Shown here: in pieces, positions 1 to 10,842 of the stretch
How the letters are laid out: every line of letters starts with the position of its first letter
Position numbering within the stretch: the first letter of the stretch is position 1
Assembly (NCBI RefSeq): GCF_018294505.1
Contig: NC_057801.1
Coordinates: forward strand, 850,668,896-850,732,895
DNA length: 64,000 bases
Source: Triticum aestivum
Lineage: Eukaryota > Streptophyta > Magnoliopsida > Poales > Poaceae
Reading direction: 5' to 3'
Notes under the pieces: generated by a model
The model's input: only the letters and a program-made list of their open reading frames with translations
What the model was told of the DNA's origin: nothing
The model's database searches: none
Position numbers and translations under genes: made by a program

Positions 1-2795
1 GCTGGTGGTACGGGCATGGGGGAACGCTGAACCCGGAGACAGGGGACTGTGTTTACCGGGGCAAAATAATTAAACCCACCCAAGCCCTTATTGACACAAT
101 GAGGGATGCTCAAGAGGGGAAGATCAAGTTCAACAGAGAGAACGACGCGCTGACAAAAGCCCTCGGGAATCCTGAACACGGAGGACGTGTACGAGGCATG
201 GGGCACATTCCGTGGAAAATAGGGTTCCCCCAGAACGATGACCCGTACGGTTACAGAAGCCGGAAGAGAAAGATGGATCGGGAAGCAGATGTTGTGGCGC
301 GGTTGGCATCGGAAATGGATGTGATGAAGAAAACCGTGAGTGTACTAGTAGCCGAACGAGATGCAGCTCGGGCGCAGCATGAAGATCATCCAGCGGATCT
401 CAGAAGCCAGCAGCGGAGAAGCAGTGTGGCTTTGACGGAGGCCCCACCGGCTGGTGCAGATGCACCGACGATCGAAATTACTGCACCGGAGCCTCTGGTG
501 GTCGAAATTACTGCACCGGAGCCTCTGGTGGTCGAAATTACTGCACCGGAGCCTCCTCGCTACCCCGTGGACGATATAAAGGAGATGAAAGAATGTCATC
601 TGTATTATCCTATCGGGAACATGTCCATGAAGGTAGCCATCGGCAGTGCTTTACCATGTTTACCTGGAGCACTCCACCACAACACCCCCATTCAAGATGG
701 CTATGCTCGTGTCACGGTGGAGGACATAGTCCAAGGGTTTGAGGACCTGGAGATTGACATTGCTACACCTGAAGGGGAGAAAAGACTTGGAGATGTCAAG
801 CGCCATTTCATTCTATGGCAAAAGAAGTTTATCAAGTTTCCAGGCGAGGCGCCAAGGACAACAAGTCCACCCCCCTACGGTGGTGGCGGTTCACCTACAC
901 CTCCGTCATGTCAGCCGACGCCCCCCAGTCCACAACGTCCGGCGGGTGATCAGACGCTGCCCCCCAGTCCTCGTCCGGCGGGTGATCAGACGCCGCCCCC
1001 CAATCCACCTCCGGCAAAGAAGCAGAAGCAGTCCTGGATTATTAACCCGGACCCTTATGTACCTAAGACCAAAAAGGTACCGGAGCCATCATTGAAGCCT
1101 CTCCCCACAAGGCCTTGGGAACGCAGTGCCGAGGAAACTGCCGCGGCCGCGGCTGCTGATCATGAGAAATGGAAGGCGGACTGCAAGAAGAAAAGAGAGC
1201 CCGAGCCCAAGCCAGTATTTTCTGATGAGCAAAATAAGTGGGCTAAGTCATTTTTGAGCACACCGTCCCAAGCCGCGAAGAATCTGCCTGACGACTATGC
1301 ACGTGAACTTCATAGGCAGGCACTCATGTTGAAGGAGAAGAAAGAGTGGGCGGAGAACCAGGAGAACAAAGCCTTGGAGGAGGCCGAGAAAACGGAATTA
1401 GAAAGTAAAAAAAGCGGGAAACGAGTTGCCCAGCTCGGGGAACAAAGTAAACAATCGATTGCCCCGCTTATAGTGAAAGCCGCCGGTCCGGATGACCCCG
1501 ATATCATAGCAGCTGCGGCAGCACATGGATTGACTGTAACGAGTGCCAGAGAACAAGCGGCCAACTTAGGTATTACTCTTCGTGAACTGTTAGGCCTTGA
1601 TGAGGCGCCAGTGAAGGAGGTAGTAATTACATATGTGAAGAATGGGCCTCTCGTCGAGCCTGCGCAGGAACAGGATCTACCTCCACAAATGAAAGGTCTG
1701 CTGAAATGGTACAAGGGTTACATAAAAAATAAAAACACCAAAGAATATATTTATGCGGAAGTTAGATATGAGCATCACTTCAAACATTACTATGTACAAA
1801 TTCATCTGAGTGAATTGTTCCAGCTTTTCAATCTGCGCGAGCTCGACAAATCTATCATCAGTTGCTACGTTCTGTAAGTGATTTATTTCTACCCCATCTC
1901 GTTCATATTGCCTGCACTATATATATGTCCTAACTATATTGTTGTGTCCGCTATTATACATGCAGAATGAAGATTAAGGAATGCAGAGTAAGGAACATCC
2001 ATGATGTTGGGTTCATTGACCCACACATCGTTAATGGATATGTGTTGGAGCATCACCCCGCCGACATGGAGGCAGACCTGTGGCAGTTTCTTACAAAGCA
2101 GGAACTCAAAAGTGATATTCTATTTCCTTACCATTTTGGGTGAGTGTTCCTGTCTTGAGTACATTCTCTTTTGTTTACTCAATGCATGGTATGTGGCCGG
2201 CTAATCGATGAGTTATGCATGACGTACTGTGCATGTATCGTGTCCGCAGGTTCCACTGGATTCTGCTAGTAATTAAAGTTGACACCTCAGAATGTCTCGT
2301 CCACGACTCTCTGAATAAGGATCCAAAGCTTTGGGTCGACATGAGAAGAATGCTGCAGAAGTAATTATTTTCATTCATTTGCACTCTATATCGATCGGCC
2401 TATTTCGTTCATTTCCTAATATCAAGTAACTAATAACTCTCTTGTTCATTTAATTTTCTTTGCCTCGTAGGGTTTGGAGACGGTTCGTAGATACAAAGGT
2501 CGGTGAATTCAAAAAAGAGCTAGAATTCAAAAGGGCAAAGGCTAAGAATGGTGAGGATATTCAGCCAGCGGGGACCAATCTATGTGCATACTATGTCTGT
2601 GAGATGATCCGGAGATACACCTCCGAGCGGGTTCCGAGTGATACCAATGCTCAGAGGAATAACCTCCGGATGATGCTTAGTCCAGAAGCTCGCTTCCGAC
2701 CACTTCAAGAGGAACTAGCTGGATGGTTCAGGAGGGAAGTCCTCCATCCTAAAGGAGAACACCATTACGAGGACGTAGAACTTTATATGCATTAA
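1..2795 (+). CDS. CACTA-encoded protein with C-terminal Ulp1-like (C48) protease domain, partial at 5' end
   Basis: This is a spliced gene of the CACTA element: exons <1-1873, 1966-2139, 2250-2360 and 2471-2795. All introns are GT-AG (GTAAGT, GTGAGT and GTAATT donors) and the frame is kept across each junction. The frame is open to base 1, so the ATG at 99 is probably internal. The first exon encodes a basic segment (YRSRKRKMDREADVV), a triplicated EITAPEPLVV repeat, a conserved globular block around PVDDIKEMKECHLYYPIGNM, a long Pro-rich linker (about residues 245-310 from the ATG) and a Lys/Glu-rich helical region. The last three exons form the protease-like domain: FHWILLVI supplies the His, LVHDSL the Asp and DIQPAGTNLCAYYVC the Gln and Cys of a C48 catalytic site. 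Such ORFs accompany the TNPD transposase in Triticeae CACTA elements. Their role in transposition is not settled. The reading frame is intact within the window. Confidence 0.8.
471..555 (+). repeat. 30-bp in-frame tandem repeat, about 2.8 copies
   Basis: Units at 471-500, 501-530 and 531-555 (partial) begin TCGAAATTACTGCACCGGAG and encode EITAPEPLVV three times in succession. The near identity of the units points to a recent slippage or unequal-exchange expansion in the linker of the CACTA protein. Confidence 0.9.
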
Positions 2796-3021
2796 ATTAT
2801 GTATGGAAACTTGTTCAAAATTGTATATGGTCATCCGATGATATTGAATATATATTGTATATTCCTCTTGAATTCTTTTTGGTTCTAATTTCAAATTTGT
2901 TTGAAATTGTACATTCATATGCATGTATGTAGTACCGTAGAATATGTGAAACTCCTTCAAAATTAAAATAAAGCACAAAAGAAATAAAACAATACAAATT
3001 AAACAGAAAACAGGTTTAGGG

Positions 3022-3263
3022 GGGGGGGGGGCTAAAACCCTAAACCTGCGGCGGCCTTTAGTCGCGGTTGGCCAGAAGAACCGCGACTAAAGGTCCTCCG
3101 CCCCGACGGCCACCTGGCGCCCACGTGGACGGGCCTTTAGTCGCGGTTCTTAAGCAACCGCGACTAAAGGGTGGGGCCTTTAGTCGCGCCCGTTCGGTCG
3201 CGGTTGCGCAACCGCGACTAATGGCAGTTGCGAACCGCGACCAAAGGCCCTTTTCCACCAGTG
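3022..3263. repeat. CACTA subterminal repeats and right terminus
   Basis: A G homopolymer at about 3019-3031 is followed by alternating direct and inverted copies of CCTTTAGTCGCGGTT (for example 3055-3069, 3129-3147, 3177-3190) and its complement, then the terminus CCACCAGTG. Adjacent inverted copies can fold into hairpins. In this superfamily such arrays are transposase-binding sites. Confidence 0.75.
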
Positions 3264-4705
3264 TTAATGGACGCACGAGTACGCCCGAGAGCGCAGCCTC
3301 TGACTCGGCTTCGGCGTCTTGGCGAGTGTCGGGGCATGCCGTGGAGTTTGCCATGCCTGGCAGTGCTGGCTGTTGCAGCATCGTTCGGCGAGCTCGGCAC
3401 GACAGCAGAGGGGAAGAAGATGGATATGACAGTGAGAGAACTTGTAATCCCGACCGTGATTGCAGTTTTCCAATGCGACAAATATGTCTAGGATTGGTGT
3501 AGGGTTGATTTTGACCGGGATCAGAGATGCTAGAGCACCGATTTCAGGGATTCAAAGGTTGAGATTCGATTCCGACCAGCTCTACAAATTTAAGGGTTAA
3601 AACAGACTTTACTCCTCAAAGACTCAATCATCCTTCATTAATGGCTGATTGGACTTACTGCCAAAAGTCATGGCAATTATTAGTAGTATAAGAAGCAAAA
3701 TTATACCATTCACAATATGCATGGTACTTCAATTCATTGAGGAGTGGTAAAGGATGCGACAATATTTTTATGTGTCTGTTTTTTCAATCTCTCATATAAT
3801 TGATCGCACTTGGATACATGGAATGTAAATTCTATTTCCTCTTGCTAATTCTTGTGAATCGGCTAGAGGGAACAGTAAGAAACTGATTTGGCTTGTGTTG
3901 ACTATAAAAATTCAGCAATAAAACAATCTTTAGTTTCATTGTCCGGGCTACGGATTACTCACTAGCATACATCTTAGCATAATGTGAACTAGATCATGAT
4001 AGCGCGCGTTGCCGCGCCCGCCTAATTTTGTAATTAATGCACTTATTTAAAAAAATACAAAAAGTAAAGTTAAATTTGTTCATAGCAGAAGTATATATTG
4101 TTTATTTTTTAGCTCGTTTGTTTCTCATTGTGTCATTTTGATAGTACTCACCCTGTCCCTAAATGTAAGATATTTCTGTAGTAAGAAAATATAAAGAAAG
4201 GGATTTGGCAAGAATGCATTTGATCAAGCCGTGGGTGGACACATCCATCATTCAACAAACCATAAGGCCCGGTACATGTGGATCACTTTCTAAAGTTCTC
4301 TGCATGTTTCTTTTTGTCCAACAAAATTCAGCATTCCCAGTCTGGGCAACCAAAACTGAAATATCAGCTTGGCATGCATAAAAAAAGTTAGATATAGCAT
4401 ATGTTCTAATTGATCTGAGTGTCACACAAATTACGTCCCAAATTTTGGTGAATAACAATGTTGTTATGCTTATTACATATTACAGTTCAAAACTTAAAAT
4501 GTAATTTGATTAAATTTACTTAAAAAGATTACCTATGTAGGTCGTGTTGCCTCGCAAGATCAAAATAGGCAGGGCTCCATCCTAGTATAGGAAAGAGTTT
4601 GGATGGACAAGATCAAAATAGGCAGTGCTCCATCGTAATTTAAAAAAGAGTTTGCATGCGCAGAGAAAGAGAAAGGATGGGGAGAAAGTGTTGCTAACAG
4701 ACTAC
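3264..4705. other. No recognisable gene; short internal duplication
   Basis: GC-rich sequence at 3264-3490 holds an ORF with a hydrophobic start (MPWSLPCLAVLAVAASFGE, about 3336-3491), which I cannot place in a family. The rest is AT-rich and has no supportable coding region. An imperfect ~45-bp duplication lies at 4555-4600 and 4608-4653 (both contain GATCAAAATAGGCAG and end GAGTTT). A single end resembling a Stowaway terminus occurs near 4145-4170 without a partner. Confidence 0.5.
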
Positions 4706-4713
4706 CATGTAGG

Positions 4714-5511
4714 TCAGGGTGGACACAGTCCGGGCCGGTCCCTGACCGAGCCGTCCTTTGGACCGGCCGTCGGCGGTCCGGACCGGACCAGACCGAGCAG
4801 GGTCACGGTCCTGTTTCCAGGGACCGGACCGGCAGAGACAAAGCCCGAGCCGGACCGAGCGGCTCGTTTGGACCGGCCGGAGTTCACTATAGAGCATGGG
4901 CCGGAGCATGGCGACTCGGGGAGGGCGCTGGAGGCAGCGGGGCTCGTCATGGAGATGTCCAGCGATTTCTGTGACTCACGGTGGACGGCACGGCGGCCAG
5001 GCAGTGCTCGGACAGCAACAGCGATGACCAATCTGGCACGACGGCCGGTGCACGACGGTCGGTGTACAACTGCGGTGTAGGGCCTCCCGCTTCAAGTTAT
5101 ACCTTCCAGATGATAGATCCGAGCATGGCGCATCCACTAGAAATCCTTTCCAGCGTCAGGAAGGCCGATGGCCGCACGGATGAACAACGGCGGCGCAGAC
5201 CAGCGCACGGCCGACGCGCCCACCACGCGCCCGCCACGCAGCTCTGGCCAGACGCTCGCCACGCGCCCGCCACGACCTCGACGCGCCCCCGCCACGCCCC
5301 TGCAACGCCCTTGGCACGCCCCCACCACGCCCCTGCCTCATCCTGACATGCCCCCGTCGGCTCGGTTAAAGCCCGGACCGGACCGAAGCTTTGTCGGGCT
5401 GGTTTGCTGAGCTCGGACCGGCCGATTTTTTCAGCGGGCCTGGACCGAGCCGGCCCGAGATGAGCGGGCCACGAGCCGGACCGCCGGACCGGACCGTGTC
5501 GTCCACTCTGA
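4714..5511. mobile_element. Non-autonomous hAT-like element, 798 bp
   Basis: The ends are inverted: the left end reads TCAGGGTGGAC and the right end, complemented, reads TCAGAGTGGAC (one mismatch in 11). It is flanked by an exact 8-bp direct repeat, CATGTAGG, at 4706-4713 and 5512-5519; the match extends one further base. Eight-base target duplications with CAGGG-like ends are the hAT signature. The interior is very GC-rich: both flanks are packed with GGACCGG-type motifs, and 5210-5345 is an imperfect array of CACGCGCCCGC/CACGCCCCTGC units. No transposase is visible. ORFs on both strands here are by-products of the repeats and base composition. The middle (about 4920-5160) could be captured genomic DNA, but I cannot identify it. 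Confidence 0.7.
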
Positions 5512-5519
5512 CATGTAGG

Positions 5520-6363
5520 TAAGGGGCCGTTTTTAGCCAAGAAGCGCCTTCGTATGGAGGGCGGTCTTGGACTCTTGGACGGATACAATCACACAACCCT
5601 CAGACGGAGCAGCAGCGAAAGACACATCTGGCACAAGTGAGGAAGCCGGGAGTGCGACGCACACAGCCGCCGTCGCTGTGCCGAGGAGAAGGCACGAAGC
5701 ATTGGGATTCAAGAGAGATGGACAGTCGGCCGCCGGCCGGAGTGAAGAGCGAGAAGTTGCTGCCGTCCCCAACCATACGCCATTGCCTAACCCACCACCG
5801 TCGTTGATGCGCCGCTGCAGCCCACACGTCCTGCGCCGCCGAACGAGGAGGCCGAATCGTGACGAACGCTGCCGCCGCAAGGAGATGAACCGAAGCGAAC
5901 GAAGAAACAAACAGCGTGGATTGGCTTCCAATAAACTCAGCCCTATTCGGCCCGACTAAAGAGAGAACGCCCAAGTCAGTCTCCGGAGCAGCGGCCCGGA
6001 GACAGTGGGCCAGGCGTGGCAAGCGGGGTGACGGGTGAAAAATGCCTCCCGAATGCCAGCGAGACGGCCAATCGATCTAGTGCGCTCGTGCAAGGATCCA
6101 ATGGCTTAGTATCTCAAGTCGCTGAGAGGGCTCATAGGTGGCTATGTTATACTGTTTCTCAATTATGAGCACTCTTAGCCTAAATAGTTGTTTATTAGTC
6201 CATTTACACACTATTTAAATTACACGATAGTACGTTGTTTCCATTTAATTAGTTGTTTATCCCATTTAAATTGGCCATTATTTTGCCTGTTTAGGTGGCT
6301 GTTTAGCTCAAACAATGGCTAAATAGCTACTGACCGATTGTTTACCGTTTACAGTTTAGGATA
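5520..6363. other. No recognisable gene
   Basis: 5520-6050 is GC-rich with overlapping ORFs on both strands and no domain I recognise. 6130-6363 is AT-rich, with repeated TAGTTGTTTA/CTGTTTAGC-like motifs suggesting decayed repeat DNA. Confidence 0.4.
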
Positions 6364-6620
6364 ATATTTCTTATGAGATTCTCCAATATTACTTCGGCTT
6401 TCATTGACCAAAGCTTTTTGCAACAATTGAGTAATACTGAGAAACTCAGAGTGCTCTAGCATTTCTTTTTACAACAAAAGCCAAATCAACAAGATCTTTT
6501 CTTTCTCAAGAAAAAAAACAAGATATTTTCTAAAAATTGTCAAATTAAAATATATGGGTTTAATATCTCTCTTTTGCTGTAATCAAGGATGAACTCACCA
6601 TGCTCTTGCTAACGAGCAGT
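6364..6620. repeat. Direct repeat, left copy, beside LINE ORF1 pseudogene
   Basis: 257 bp from ATATTTCTTATGAGATTCTC to GAGCAGT, matching 9511-9764 at roughly 93% by eye. It bounds the zinc-knuckle pseudogene. It lacks the TG...CA ends and the flanking 5-bp duplication expected of LTRs. Confidence 0.85.
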
Positions 6621-9573
6621 CCCCTCCCTCGACCGGAGTCGTCTCAGTGGCAATCGCATCCAAGCACCAATCCACAGATCCATCCGCAGCAGCAAAATCC
6701 AGTGTAGGCAACGTGCGCTCAAGCACATCATCACACTCCACCCGCTCGCTCCAAACTCTGAGAGTGGCAGAAGCTGGCTCAAATGACACAAATCTGAGGG
6801 TTTTCATCGGCACCGAAGAAGATGGTGCCGCCCTGTCCCCGGACTTCTGTGAGGCGGACCCCGAGCCATTGGACAATTGACGCCCAACATCGGCCACTCG
6901 CACCTCCTTAGAGCCTGAACCATCATCCTTATCCTGCATATTCACATCAGTCCGAGCCATAGCCTCAGCAAATGGCTCGGTATCCTCAAACTCAATCTCA
7001 AGGTCGTAGATCTGGCCCCGATGAGTCCACTTAACCACATCTGGCACAAAGTCAATATCCAGGACACTCACCAGCAACCGGGCCACCCATGAGCTCGGGT
7101 GAAAGCCATATCCTCTCTCTCTGTTTTGCCGACCAATATGCCCAGGCTAGCAGCGACCCGAGCGTCCTGCAACGTCTTCGAAGGGGCCCCCAAGAAGCGA
7201 AGATAGACCTGAGTAAGCGGCTTGCCCTGTGGCTCAAACTTTTTCCACTCATGAAACTCGAGGATGCACTCAGTGCCAGGAACTCTGCACAACCCAAAAC
7301 TCAGAAGTGCTGCAAGTCCTCAAAAGAAGGGAAATCAACCTTATACATGTTAGCCTCGAGACTGATAATCGCCCACCGAAAATCTCCAGGTGCTAACTCC
7401 TTAAGCCTCTGCAAAATTTGACAACCCTAGTGGTCGTGCTCTGTGTCTCCTCTGGGATCTCTCTCGCACCGGGAGACTCAAAGAACATCAACTCAGCACA
7501 ATACACTCCATAGATAGAAATACTCGGCATTTGTTCACGCAGAATCGGGCACTCCCCTGTATCATGCGCTGGCTTGAGGCAGGTATCACATAACTCGGTC
7601 ACACATTCAGCAATAAAGTGGCTCTTCTCACCACAACGATAACACAACATCTTCTCCTTCTTACAAGCCCACTTGGAAGCTCTATCACCATTTGACCTGT
7701 CACCAGCCTCGACCGAGCCCGCCACCGTAGTCTCAGTCCCTGGTATCTTAGCATTGGCCAGCGCCATCACCACGTCCATAGCATGACCGGACAACTCCGG
7801 CGTATGACCGGAAACGGCCGCCTCCGCAGAAACCATTGGCTCAACAACCACGGGTGGAGGAGGCTGACGGTGACGGTTCCTACCACCACGACCACCACGA
7901 TGACCGCGATAGCCACCTCTCTGCCGATAATCTCGGCTAGTTGCCCCCTCAACAAAGCCGCCCGGAGGGCCGCAAAAAGGTCTCTCGGCTGTTCAATTGC
8001 TTTGCCAAGCATATCCACGGCTTCCGCCTGCCGACGACGAGCCACGATGATGGCCTTCTCCATAAGCATTGTAATTGTCGTCACCCCATCGTCCCCGAGG
8101 CGGACCATTAGCACCACTATTTGTCGGACCATGAGCCACACCCGCACCTCCATCCCCCACCGTATTATGTTGAAGCGGTACATGAGACTGCACCGGCTCA
8201 GGCCGTTTTTGCGGCAGCCTAGCGACGTAGTGAGGCGGCGGCGCAGCACGGGGCTGCTGCCCAAACGACTGAGCCTGGGTGCGGTGAGGCATTACGGCAC
8301 TCCCGGGCTGCGGCGGCCTCGGACCTTAAGAAGTTGAGCCCCGACCCGCGGCTGTCAGAGCGCTAGGCCCATGCGTCGGCGGCCCTTGAGGAGCAGTGCC
8401 CCGACCCGTGGCAGCCATAGCGGCCGGTCCCTGCGCCGGTGGCCTAGGCCCGAGCTGCCCGCCACCACGACCCGCGGCAGCCCGCACGGCTCCGGCGGCC
8501 GCCGGAGGTCGAGCACCCGACGGCGCAACGGCTCCACGTCCAGACCCCGCAGTCGGTGGCGCAGCACCACCACGTCCTGCTCCGGCGGCCACCAGAGGCT
8601 TCTTCCCCAGCGGAGCACCAGCCCCACGCCCTGCCATGGCTGCAAGGGGGGTAACACGTCTCGCCCGCCTGCACGAGGGGAAGCCCCGCTTTGCACCGCG
8701 ATGGGAAACCCTAATGGGCGGCGAGGACGAACGAGACGAAGAACGATCAATCGGTCGCGTGCATGAGACGGCACGATCGGAATAGGCGGCGTCCGGTTTA
8801 GCCTGTGCCTCATACCCAGCTAACCCCGTCCAACTCCGATGCGGCCCGCACTCACTTTGCACCGGCCCATCACAACCCAAGATAGATTTCAAACGAAGCG
8901 CTCGAGCCGCCGCGATCCCGATTTCCTGGATCACCGGCGTTGACGCCGCGGTCGCCGCCGGCACTGGACAGGCCACCGCCCGGCGCCCATTCTTTCTCCT
9001 TTGAACCACAGTCCAAGACTCTGGACGAATCATGTCAAAAAGCGTTAGGTTTGGAAGACATACCTTAGGGAGGGGGCCCTTCCATGGCCTGATCGCCGTC
9101 GCCGCCGTCCTCCAGTGAACAACGCACCGAATCATCTCCTTCTTCTCCCCTGCGGGAAGGCCCGTCCTAGCTGGATCGTCCATAGGCAACACTTTGTGGA
9201 TAGTCATCGCCACTTCATCTTCATCGTATCCGGAACTGAAAAATTCACAGATGAGGTCCGACGGCGTCGGCGACGGCGGAGTTGCCGGCGAGCTCTCATC
9301 TCCGTCCGCCTCCCCATCCGCATCATCATCGTCGGCGTCGGCCAGCGCCCAGAAATGGCCCCCGAACTGGCGCCGATTGCAAGGGGGTAAGGGTGGCGTG
9401 CCTGCAGTCACCTCTCTCATGCTCTCAGGATGAATAAAACTAGGATAGATCAACAAGTTCCTTGTACGTACAGTTGCGTACCGACAGGGAGGTTGACTTC
9501 CTGGGCCATGATATTTCTTATGAGATTCTCCAATATTACTTCGGCTTTCATTGACCAAAACTTTTTGCAACAA
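6595..9573 (-). pseudogene. LINE ORF1-type (gag-like) zinc-knuckle protein, broken
   Basis: Read on the minus strand, the conceptual protein has an acidic N-terminal region followed by a conserved block (SDLICEFFSSGYDEDEVAM, then RPWKGPLPKV), a long Ala/Pro/Gly-rich linker, a short RG-rich stretch and a CCHC knuckle (CYRCGEKSHFIAEC) with a second Cys/His pair (CDTCLKPAHDTGEC). After that come the nucleic-acid-binding core ([30 protein letters not shown]) and an acidic tail ending at 6595. This is the layout of plant non-LTR retrotransposon ORF1 proteins. It is inactivated by in-frame stops at about 8326 and 7993 and by frame changes near 7400-7430, 7300 and 7070. No reverse-transcriptase ORF2 is present. 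The likely start is the Met of MREVTAG, around 9420. Both ends run into the ~255-bp direct repeats. Confidence 0.7.
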
Positions 9574-9764
9574 TTATGTAATACTGAGAAACTCAAAGTG
9601 CTCTAGCTTTTCTTTTTACAACAAAAGCCAAATCAACAAGATCTTTTCTTTCTCAAGAAGAAAAAGGTCTTTTCTAAAAATTGTCATATTAAAATATATG
9701 GATTTAATATCTCTCTTTTGATGTAATCAAGGACGAACTCACCATGATCTTGCTACCGAGCAGT
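9511..9764. repeat. Direct repeat, right copy, beside LINE ORF1 pseudogene
   Basis: 254 bp matching 6364-6620 in the same orientation with scattered substitutions and small indels. The match stops abruptly on both sides (CATG before it, TTGACTGG after it). Confidence 0.85.
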
Positions 9765-10842
9765 TGACTGGATGAGTGGTACACCGTGGAGAAGTTTACA
9801 ACATGTAGACATGTGCAAGTATGTAGAGGAGAAATTTAGCTGCTCCAAAACCTCACCAAGAAATTAATAATTTGAAGCGAGACAAATGGATCAATCAGAC
9901 TAATAATTACAAGAATGTTCGAGTAATTAATTCATGGCATGCCTAAAAATTACCGTAGAGGAGATTATATGTATTTATATATTCACCTACAATCCTCCGT
10001 CGGCCCGGGGACAAGCATCTATGACTATTTCTAATTGGGAATTAATTAAAAGCACGGATTAATATTCTCCTAGTGTTTGCCGCCGCAGAAGCATAACTGG
10101 CTGAAGCACGCCCTCGAGAAAAGCTCCGCGGAGTTGGATTATAATATTAGACTGAACTAATCCCTCCATCATAGTTTAAAGGGCGTATCTCACATCTCTC
10201 TATTCCCAAGGTTGCTAACGATTGGCAGGAATAACTGATGCGCTGGACCTGCGGTAGTTAAGCATATGCGCCTAATTAATTGCCAAACAAACGCATAGTA
10301 ACCTCCCCGTCCAGTAAAATAAGGAAACCATCGCATGCAAACAAAACCGATTCACACCTCCACCTAAATTTTCAGTTCACACCATGCATGCGCGAGTAAT
10401 TTCAGCGAGCTAATTCCTCCCAAAACGATGCAGTTAATAGGCTAGTTAATGACCTGCGCCCTATTTCCTTTTAATTGTGAAAAAAATCTGGTTTTGGAGA
10501 TATGCCCTTTAATCTGGTTTTATGAAGGCACCATTAATAATTTGAGTAGCTGCCTAAAATGCGAGGATCGTCATGAAGATCGAGCAAATGGCAGGTGAAC
10601 TAGCTGAAGCACGCCCAAATAGTACGTCACCTGTGACCTGCTGCCAATAAGTTTTAGAGTTGCTTTCTCCGAACAGCAAATCCGATGGATCTGCCCGTTG
10701 GGTAGTGATTGTTTTTTTTTTGTTATGAGTATATATATGCTCACTCTTAGTCAAGTGATTGGCAGACTTCTCCAAACTCGATTGCACCAAATTTGCTCGG
10801 TCAGTCTTCTTCGACGTACTATCTTCCACCACATAAGAAGCA
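9765..10842. other. Intergenic, upstream of the defensin gene; degenerate MITE-like inverted pair
   Basis: No coding region is supported. TTTAAAGGGCGTATCTC near 10177 and its inverted partner GAGATATGCCCTTTAA near 10497 could be the ends of a decayed ~370-bp inverted-repeat element at about 10155-10525. The last ~110 bp before the defensin ATG is promoter and leader sequence. Confidence 0.4.
10730..10737 (+). promoter_or_regulatory. TATA box of the defensin gene
   Basis: TATATATA sits 106 bp upstream of the defensin ATG (10843), a spacing compatible with a transcription start near 10760-10775 and a short leader. No upstream ATG precedes the start codon in that interval. Confidence 0.5.

Larger units (their letters stand above)
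1..3263 (+). mobile_element. CACTA transposon, right part (left end outside window)
   Basis: The stretch ends in a CACTA-type terminus: the last bases before 3263 read CCACCAGTG, so the inverted end begins CACTGG. Inside it, 3055-3250 carries inverted copies of a CCTTTAGTCGCGGTT / AACCGCGACTAAAGG motif, typical subterminal repeats of Triticeae CACTA elements. Coding exons at 1-2795 belong to the element. The 3-bp target duplication cannot be checked because the left end lies before base 1; the right flank would be tta at 3264-3266. The subterminal motif (CGCGACTAAAG) differs from the CGGGACTAAAG motif of the CACTA elements near 54-63 kb, so this is a different subfamily. Confidence 0.85.

Noticed and set aside
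3055..3250. Short repeated motifs with spacers resembling a CRISPR array
   Set aside because: Repeats alternate in orientation, spacing is irregular and they sit at a CACTA end; this is a plant genome.
3336..3491. Small secreted protein (MPWSLPCLAVLAVAASFGE)
   Set aside because: No homology or gene structure recognised; the frame directly abuts a transposon end and ends after ~50 codons.
7767..8337. Coding frames on both strands overlapping the zinc-knuckle pseudogene
   Set aside because: Low-complexity Arg/Thr or Val-rich translations without domains; shadows of the ORF1 linker.
6364..9764. An ordinary LTR retrotransposon with 255-bp LTRs
   Set aside because: No TG...CA borders, primer site, purine tract or 5-bp flanking duplication could be found, so it is listed only as an alternative.
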